Source: Novosphingobium sp. FKTRR1
Lineage (GTDB): Bacteria; Pseudomonadota; Alphaproteobacteria; Sphingomonadales; Sphingomonadaceae
Direction: 5' to 3'
Assembly: GCF_020404405.1 (NCBI RefSeq)
Contig: NZ_JAIZDA010000025.1
Location: 1 to 54,151, forward strand
Length of the DNA stretch: 54,151 nucleotides
The position numbers were made by a program, and so were the translations under genes. Positions 48,951 to 54,151 of this stretch are shown here, piece by piece; positions within the stretch are counted from its first letter, which is position 1, and each line of letters starts with the position of its first letter. The notes beneath the pieces are model-generated. The model was not told the origin of the DNA. It did not search any database and saw only the letters and a list, made by a program, of their open reading frames with translations.

Positions 48951-49529
48951 ATGGGAAACATTGCCACCGCCATCGAAAAGACCTGGCTGACCGCCGACCG
49001 CCTGCTGGAAGACTCCTACCGGCTGGCCAATCTGATCATCGATTCCGGGTTCCAGCCGACGCACATCGTCGGCATCTGGCGCGGCGGGGCGCCAATCGGC
49101 ATCGCGGTGCAGGAACTGCTTGAATATGCCGGGATCGAGACCGATCACATCTCGATCCGCACCAAATCCTATGCCGGGATCGACCAGCAGAACGCCGAAG
49201 TGCGGGTCTATTCGCTCGGCTATCTGATCGATACGCTTGAGCCGACCGATCGGCTGGTAGTGGTGGATGACGTGTTCGATTCGGGCCGCTCGATCGAGGC
49301 GTTCCTCAAGGAGCTGGCCGCGCGCTGCCGCCACAACACCCCACGCGAAGTGCGCGTCGCCACCGTCTACTGGAAGCCAAAGCGCAACAAGTCGTCGCTG
49401 CAACCCGACTTCTATGTGCATGAGACCGACGAATGGCTGGTGTTTCCGCACGAAATCTGCGGGTTGAGCGAAGACGAAATCCGCGCGCACAAGCCGCAGG
49501 CGGACTTGATCCTGCGTAAGCGGGACTGA
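48951..49529 (+). CDS. Phosphoribosyltransferase family protein
   Basis: The 192-residue protein has the PRPP-binding motif VVVDDVFDSGRSIEAFL (about residues 101-117) and an N-terminal WRGGAPIGIAV loop typical of type I phosphoribosyltransferases related to hypoxanthine/xanthine enzymes. The exact base is uncertain; purine salvage is likely. Full length. It lies 55 bases before lysS, and a shared transcript is possible. Confidence 0.85.
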   Translation: MGNIATAIEKTWLTADRLLEDSYRLANLIIDSGFQPTHIVGIWRGGAPIGIAVQELLEYAGIETDHISIRTKSYAGIDQQNAEVRVYSLGYLIDTLEPTDRLVVVDDVFDSGRSIEAFLKELAARCRHNTPREVRVATVYWKPKRNKSSLQPDFYVHETDEWLVFPHEICGLSEDEIRAHKPQADLILRKRD

Positions 49530-49584
49530 ACCGGACCATTTCTCTTGCGCAACCCGGCGCAAATCGCGCAAGGGCCGTGGTGCT

Positions 49585-51201
49585 ATGACCACCAACGATG
49601 ATGCCCTGATCGCCGCCGCCCGTGTCTCCAAGGCCTGGCCGTTTGAAGAAGCGCGCAAGCTGCTCAAGCGGTATCCGGACGGGAAACCCGGTGGCGCGCC
49701 GGTGCTGTTCGAAACCGGCTATGGCCCGTCGGGCCTGCCGCACATCGGCACCTTTCAGGAAGTGCTGCGCACCACGCTGGTCCGCCGCGCCTATGAAGCG
49801 CTGACCGGCGGTGCGCCGACGCGGCTGGTGGCGTTTTCGGATGACATGGACGGTTTGCGCAAGGTGCCCGACAATGTGCCCAACAAGGGCCTTTTGACGG
49901 CGCATCTGCACGAACCGCTCAGCCGCATTCCCGATCCGTTCGGTCGCTTCGAAAGCTTTGCCCACCACAACAACGCGATGCTGCGCGATTTTCTTGATCG
50001 TTTCGGCTTCGATTACGAGTTCGTGTCGGCGGCCGATCGCTACAATTCCGGCGCCTTTGACGAGGCGCTGCGCGGTGTCCTGAACAATTTCGATGCGATC
50101 ATGGGCATCATGCTGCCCACCTTGCGCGAGGAACGGCGCAAGACCTATTCGCCGATCCTGCCCGTTTCGCCGACCAACCGGCAGGTGCTGCAAGTGCCCG
50201 TTGAAGTGGTCGATGTGGCGCAAGGACTGATCCGGTTTACCGATACAACTGGCGAGGTGGTCGAACAGACGATCTTTGGCGGACAGGCCAAGCTGCAGTG
50301 GAAGGTCGACTGGGCGATGCGCTGGGTCGCGCTGGGCGTCGACTATGAGATGTGCGGCAAGGATTTGACCGATAGCGTCACCCAGTCGGGCAAGATCGCG
50401 CAAGTTCTCGGCGGGAAGCGGCCGGAAGGGCTGATTTACGAGCTGTTCCTCGACGAGAATGGCGAGAAGATCTCGAAGTCCAAGGGCAACGGACTGACCA
50501 TCGAGCAATGGCTCGACTATGGCAGCGAGGAATCGCTGGGCTTCTACTTGTTCCGCGAACCCAAGAGCGCCAAGTCGCTGCATGTGGGCGTTATCCCGCG
50601 CGCGGTCGACGAATACTGGCAGTTCCGCGAAAAGCTGCCGACCCAGCCGTTGGAGCAACAGCTTGGTAATCCGGTATGGCACCTTCTGCGCACCAATGGG
50701 TACCATGGCGGTGAAGGCGAGGCGTTGCCGGTCACGTACGGCCTGTTGCTCAACCTTGTCGGCGTGCTGGGTGCCAATGCCACGCGCGCGCAAGTGTGGT
50801 CGTACCTTGGCAACTATGTCGAAAACGCCGATCCGGCGGCGCACCCCGCGCTCGATGCGCTGGTCACCCGCGCACTGGCCTACAACCGCGATTTCATCGC
50901 GCCCACGCTGATCCGCCGCAAGCCCGACGCCAACGAGGCGCTGGCGCTCGCCGCGCTGGACGAGGAATTGGCCGCGACGAGCGAAGGTGCGACCGCCGAG
51001 GAACTGCAGAACCTTGTCTATGAGATCGGCAAAGATCCGCACTATGGCTTTGCGGGCTTGCGCGACTGGTTCAAGGCGCTTTACGAAACCCTGCTTGGAT
51101 CGGCACAGGGCCCGCGCATGGGCAGTTTCATCGCACTTTACGGCGTCGCCAACACCCGTTCCCTGATCGCCGAGGCGCTGGACGGCACCGAAGCGGGCTG
51201 A
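49585..51201 (+). CDS. lysS: Lysyl-tRNA synthetase, class I
   Basis: The 538-residue enzyme charges tRNA-Lys with the class I fold that is typical of archaea and of many alphaproteobacteria, in place of the usual class II enzyme. It has PSGLPHIGTFQEV with the HIGH-type motif at residues 53-56 and EKISKSKGN (KMSKS type) near residue 295. The C-terminal helical anticodon domain is complete. The symbol lysK is also used for the class I type. Its 3' end overlaps the convergent DUF885 gene by 64 bases. Confidence 0.97.
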   Translation: MTTNDDALIAAARVSKAWPFEEARKLLKRYPDGKPGGAPVLFETGYGPSGLPHIGTFQEVLRTTLVRRAYEALTGGAPTRLVAFSDDMDGLRKVPDNVPNKGLLTAHLHEPLSRIPDPFGRFESFAHHNNAMLRDFLDRFGFDYEFVSAADRYNSGAFDEALRGVLNNFDAIMGIMLPTLREERRKTYSPILPVSPTNRQVLQVPVEVVDVAQGLIRFTDTTGEVVEQTIFGGQAKLQWKVDWAMRWVALGVDYEMCGKDLTDSVTQSGKIAQVLGGKRPEGLIYELFLDENGEKISKSKGNGLTIEQWLDYGSEESLGFYLFREPKSAKSLHVGVIPRAVDEYWQFREKLPTQPLEQQLGNPVWHLLRTNGYHGGEGEALPVTYGLLLNLVGVLGANATRAQVWSYLGNYVENADPAAHPALDALVTRALAYNRDFIAPTLIRRKPDANEALALAALDEELAATSEGATAEELQNLVYEIGKDPHYGFAGLRDWFKALYETLLGSAQGPRMGSFIALYGVANTRSLIAEALDGTEAG

Positions 51202-53174
51202 CGTTCCGGTGGCTGGATTTCGGCCTGCTGTGCCGCAATCCAGCGGCGGATCTTGGCCTCCAGCACTCCCAATGGCAGCGCTCCGCTGCCGAGTGCCTGA
51301 TCGTGGAAGCCGCGAATGTCAAAGCGCGCACCCAGCGCGGCTTCGGCTTCATGGCGCAGCCGCTGAAAGGTCAATGCGCCGATCTTGTAGGCCAGCGCCT
51401 GGCCGGGATTGGCGATGTAGCGGTCGACTTCGGCGACGGCATCGCTGCGGCCCATCCCCGAATTGGCGAGCATATAGGCGATTGCCTGATCGCGGCTCCA
51501 ACCTTGTGCATGGAGACCGGTATCGACGACCAGCCGCATCGCACGCAGAATCTCGTCATCCAGCGTCCCCCAATGCTGCAACGGATCGGTGTAAAGGCCC
51601 ATGTCGTAGCCCAGCGTTTCGGCATAGAGCGCCCAGCCTTCGACATAGGCGGTATTCCCGCCGTACCGCTGGAAGTCTGGCAGGTCATCGTTTTCCTGCG
51701 CCAGACTGATCTGGAAGTGGTGGCCAGGCGCGCCTTCGTGCAAGTACAAGGTGGTTATCCCGGTCAGGAACCGACTGCGCACATCGTAGGTGTTGAAGAA
51801 AAACACGCCCGGGCGGGCGCCGTCGGGTGATCCTTGGCTGTAGCCGCCGCCAGCCTCGAAACGGGCGCGGTACTCGGGATAGGGTTCGATCAGCAGCGGC
51901 GTACGCGGCAACTGGACGAACCAGCGCGGAGCCAGCTCTGCCACCCTATCGCCAACCCGGTGAAAACCGCGCGCCAGTTCGGCGGCATTGCGCGGGTGGT
52001 AACGCGGGTTGCGACGGATTTCATCGAAGAACGCGCGCAACGTTCCGCGATAGCCGATCTGGTTCTTCACGCTCACCATCTCGCGCTGGATACGGGCAAC
52101 CTCGGACAGGCCAAGTGCGTGAACCGTGGCAGGATCGACGCTGACGGTGGTGTGCAGTTGCATCAGCACGCGATACAGGCGGTCGCCCCCGCGCATGCCC
52201 GACAGACCGACGCTTGCGCGCGCCGCCGGGCGGTACTCGCGCACCAGAAAATCGCGCAAGGTCCGATAGGCGGGATAGACCGCGTCATGGGTGGCCGCAC
52301 GGAAACCCTGTTCCAGCCGCCGCCGGGTGGCCAGCGGCAAGGTTGCGGGCAAACGTCGCGCCGGCGCCATGAACAGCGAGGATTCAATCGGCTGCGCAAG
52401 GATCGCGTCGATCTGGCTGATCATGTTGTCGACGGTCAGCCGTGGTTCGACAACGCCGCTGGCCATGCCCTCGCGAAACCGCGCGATGGCGTTGGCGAAC
52501 AGCGTCGGCAGGCTGCGCTCTAGCGTGATGCGGGCTTCGAAATCGGCCGCGCTGCGCAACGGGCGAACCCCGTCGGTAGCCACCAATTCGGGAAAAGCGA
52601 CGTGAAATCCGCCGAAGTGGTTGAACGGCTGGACGCCAGTCATCGCCTGAACGGCGGGAGCGAGCAGGGCCTGCTCTTCGGCCATCGTTTCGGCAAAGGC
52701 ATCGTAGGAAAGCTGGTGCGCGGGATCGAGCGCCGCTCGATCGATCGAGGCAAGTTGCTGCAGCGTGCGCGCGTTCACGGCGCGTTGGCGATTGGCGAGC
52801 GTGTCGGTGAACAGCAGCAGCAAGTGGTCCTGTGGCACAGGCTCTCCCCGCTCAAGCGCGCCGAGTGGATCAAGCTGTGCCTCTTCGCGGGTATCATCCG
52901 CAAAGATCCGGTCGAGCGCCGCGTTGGCCGCACCGGCTGCCAGCGCACGAACCGTTCGGGTTCTGCCCGATTGTGCGGCGTTCGTCCCGGCAGGTGCGTC
53001 TCCGGCTGCCGGAGGCGGGTCCAGCATGGCGCGCGGGGATGTGGCCATCAGCCCCGACATGGGGGCCGAGGCGCAGCCGGAAACCGTCAGAGAAAGTGCC
53101 GCTAGGACCGTCAAAGGCGGCCGGTGTGCCAGTCTGCGGGGGCTAGAGTGGTGCTCCCTCCCGGTCAGGACCAT
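51138..53174 (-). CDS. DUF885 family exported lipoprotein, probable metallohydrolase
   Basis: The protein (about 678 residues) has a hydrophobic N-terminal stretch ending in a lipobox (LSLTVSGCAS), followed by a long helical DUF885 domain. The family motif LYLHEGAPGHHFQI, with HEGxPGHH, and the later YVEGWALYAETLG with Glu resemble a zinc-peptidase site. The family is thought to contain metal-dependent peptidases, but few are tested. The start is uncertain: ATGs at 53192 and 53174 both lack ribosome sites, and a later start close to the signal (for example CTG/TTG) is possible. It overlaps the oxygenase stop upstream and lysS downstream. Confidence 0.8.
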   Translation of the reverse strand: MVLTGREHHSSPRRLAHRPPLTVLAALSLTVSGCASAPMSGLMATSPRAMLDPPPAAGDAPAGTNAAQSGRTRTVRALAAGAANAALDRIFADDTREEAQLDPLGALERGEPVPQDHLLLLFTDTLANRQRAVNARTLQQLASIDRAALDPAHQLSYDAFAETMAEEQALLAPAVQAMTGVQPFNHFGGFHVAFPELVATDGVRPLRSAADFEARITLERSLPTLFANAIARFREGMASGVVEPRLTVDNMISQIDAILAQPIESSLFMAPARRLPATLPLATRRRLEQGFRAATHDAVYPAYRTLRDFLVREYRPAARASVGLSGMRGGDRLYRVLMQLHTTVSVDPATVHALGLSEVARIQREMVSVKNQIGYRGTLRAFFDEIRRNPRYHPRNAAELARGFHRVGDRVAELAPRWFVQLPRTPLLIEPYPEYRARFEAGGGYSQGSPDGARPGVFFFNTYDVRSRFLTGITTLYLHEGAPGHHFQISLAQENDDLPDFQRYGGNTAYVEGWALYAETLGYDMGLYTDPLQHWGTLDDEILRAMRLVVDTGLHAQGWSRDQAIAYMLANSGMGRSDAVAEVDRYIANPGQALAYKIGALTFQRLRHEAEAALGARFDIRGFHDQALGSGALPLGVLEAKIRRWIAAQQAEIQPPERQPASVPSSASAIRERVLATP

Positions 53175-53854
53175 GGCCGGGACCGGTACCATTTCGTCAG
53201 CACATATTTGACCCCGCTGACGACGGGCAATCCGGCATGAAGTGCCTGTGGGTTGGGGCGACCATCTAGCCCCATGTTGTTCCAGATCAGCAAGGCTCCC
53301 GCTTGCGGCGGCACCGCCATTTCAAGGCGCGGAAAGGCGGTTTCGCCGCCCGCCTCGACCGCGTTGAGATAGGCCATCGCGGTCCAGCTACGCTGTCCAC
53401 CGCGTCGCTGTTCATCCTGCCAGAAGTCCTGGCTGGGCAGGAAGTAGTCGAAATGGTTGCGAAATTGCTGGCCAACGCTGTAACGCTGGCCCTGGATCGT
53501 CTCACCAAGTTCGGGAGCGATGCCGAGCAGATCATCGATGCGCCGCTGGATCATGCGGATGAACGGATCGCGCGGATCGACATCGCCGCTGAAGCTCGTC
53601 CGCCCGGAATCGCCGTTGTTGTGATAGGTCGGCGAAGGGCGCGCTACCGTGTCGACGATTGCGATCAACCGGTCGCATTCGGCAGGACTGAAGAACCCAC
53701 CCACGCCGTATAGTTCGAGCCCTTCGACCGGCATCTGATAGACTTGCGGATCGGCAGCCAGCCGCGCGCGCACCGCCTCGCCAAGGCGCTTGAGGGCCCG
53801 CGTGTCAGGATCCTTGTTTGCAGAGCGAAATGCGAATGCCATGTCCGCCGACAT
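53165..53854 (-). CDS. Prolyl-4-hydroxylase-like 2-oxoglutarate/Fe(II) oxygenase
   Basis: The protein (229 residues from the ATG at 53854) has the double-stranded beta-helix of the P4Hc family. RNHFDYFLPS carries the iron ligands H and D, PNPQALHAGLPV the distal His, and GVKYVLTKWYR the 2-oxoglutarate-binding Lys. TPTYH-like and GQRYSVGQQF segments match bacterial relatives. Substrate unknown. A second ATG at 53842 follows a GGCGG stretch and may be the real start. It overlaps the DUF885 gene start by ten bases. Confidence 0.82.
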   Translation of the reverse strand: MSADMAFAFRSANKDPDTRALKRLGEAVRARLAADPQVYQMPVEGLELYGVGGFFSPAECDRLIAIVDTVARPSPTYHNNGDSGRTSFSGDVDPRDPFIRMIQRRIDDLLGIAPELGETIQGQRYSVGQQFRNHFDYFLPSQDFWQDEQRRGGQRSWTAMAYLNAVEAGGETAFPRLEMAVPPQAGALLIWNNMGLDGRPNPQALHAGLPVVSGVKYVLTKWYRSRPWS

Positions 53855-54025
53855 CCATGGCGCAAGGCCGTTTATTCGGCAAGGGGGCGTGACTTTGGCG
53901 GATGGCGCGGGCATTTGCAGACGTCAGGATCATTTGCGGGTCGTGCGACACAAGCGGGGGCGCGCGGTTCAAGACGTCTGGCCGGATGGCAGGAACACAT
54001 GACGGTGCAAGGGCGAAAGCTTTTA

Positions 54026-54151
54026 GAGCCCGATTCAAAAGTCTGTCATGCGGCTGAAAGTCGCGCAATTCTGCGGGTTAGCATCCGGATAGAAGCGATA
54101 TTCGCCCACGCGGTCGAGCTCTCGATGGAGCGTTCCCAGTCTTTGGCGAGG
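54026..54151 (-). mobile_element. IS5-family insertion sequence, truncated by the window edge
   Basis: The left end begins at GAGCCCGATTCAAAAG (about 54026-54041), which looks like a terminal inverted repeat of the IS5 family, preceded by TTTTA where a TA- or TTA-type target duplication may lie. The transposase stop is immediately inside. The other end is outside the window, so intactness cannot be judged. Between the oxygenase gene (53854) and the IS there are about 170 bases with no recognisable feature. Confidence 0.75.
54046..54151 (-). CDS. IS5-family transposase, C-terminal fragment (runs off the window)
   Basis: The minus-strand frame ending at 54046 reads LAKDWERSIESSTAWANIAS then IRMLTRRIARLSAA. 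This is the classical C-terminus of IS5-group transposases (LAKDWE...A-IRLx-RRLA). Only the last 34 residues are in the window; the DDE core is outside. Confidence 0.85.
   Translation of the reverse strand, partial: LAKDWERSIESSTAWANIASIRMLTRRIARLSAA

Noticed and set aside
49306..51042. Long minus-strand open frame of 578 codons
   Set aside because: Antisense to lysS; no recognisable product.
54038..54151. Alternative minus-strand reading frame ending YRFYPDANPQNCATFSRMTDF-like
   Set aside because: Looked protein-like at first, but the overlapping frame ending at 54046 matches the IS5 transposase C-terminus clearly.
1..54151. CRISPR array, tRNA or rRNA genes, prophage
   Set aside because: No regularly spaced repeats, cloverleaf-type sequences, rRNA-like stretches or phage structural genes were seen on reading the intergenic regions.

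Overview
The window is a contiguous piece of a high-GC alphaproteobacterial chromosome, most likely a sphingomonad (Novosphingobium/Sphingomonas type). The evidence is the combination of a DUF6481 protein, an F1 operon atpHAGDC with an epsilon subunit of only 85 residues, a class I lysyl-tRNA synthetase, an iron-sulfur-type photolyase, and the orders fsa-cobT and rpmF-plsX-fabH-ihfA-merR. Genus is inferred from gene content, not from a search.

Left part (1-12.4 kb): the start of manC (minus), a DUF6481 protein, a spermidine-synthase-like protein and an HI0933-type flavoprotein. A small lower-GC accessory patch (3.1-4.1 kb) follows, with a small gene frameshifted in a T8 run and a brnT-brnA toxin-antitoxin pair. 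Next come an orphan beta-helix-like lipoprotein and a complete taurine operon, tauABCD, which ends in a secreted YtcJ-type amidohydrolase. An AdiC/CadB-like transporter precedes the operon on the same strand.

Middle (12.5-31 kb): a TPR-sulfotransferase faces a glycosyltransferase and an OmpR-type regulator with a degenerate receiver. pobA and pobR are divergent. The F1 ATP synthase operon (atpH-A-G-D-C, minus) ends in a clear terminator and has a large two-hairpin element between atpA and atpG. A membrane-anchored trypsin-like protease lies upstream of it. Then come Ada, a ferritin-like protein, an FeS photolyase and PriA.

Right part (30.5-54 kb): housekeeping clusters. These are a DUF4197 lipoprotein, fsa and cobT; a nitroreductase, cysS and a hydroxyacid dehydrogenase; a LexA-like S24 repressor with three phased upstream boxes; and an MBL hydrolase converging on a MAPEG protein. 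rpmF-plsX-fabH is followed by a 24-bp perfect palindrome and ihfA-merR-GNAT. A dinG-like helicase with a SixA-like phosphatase is divergent from a single flagellin gene. A phosphoribosyltransferase, lysS, a DUF885 lipoprotein and a prolyl-4-hydroxylase-like oxygenase follow, and the window ends inside an IS5-family insertion sequence.

No rRNA, tRNA, CRISPR array or prophage was seen. No large new defence or biosynthetic system is evident. The most interesting signals are regulatory or structural: the phased boxes before the S24 repressor, the palindrome before ihfA, the degenerate response regulator with a Pho-box-like repeat, the covarying intergenic hairpin family, the leaderless-looking brnT promoter, the T8 frameshift, and the amidohydrolase attached to the taurine operon.
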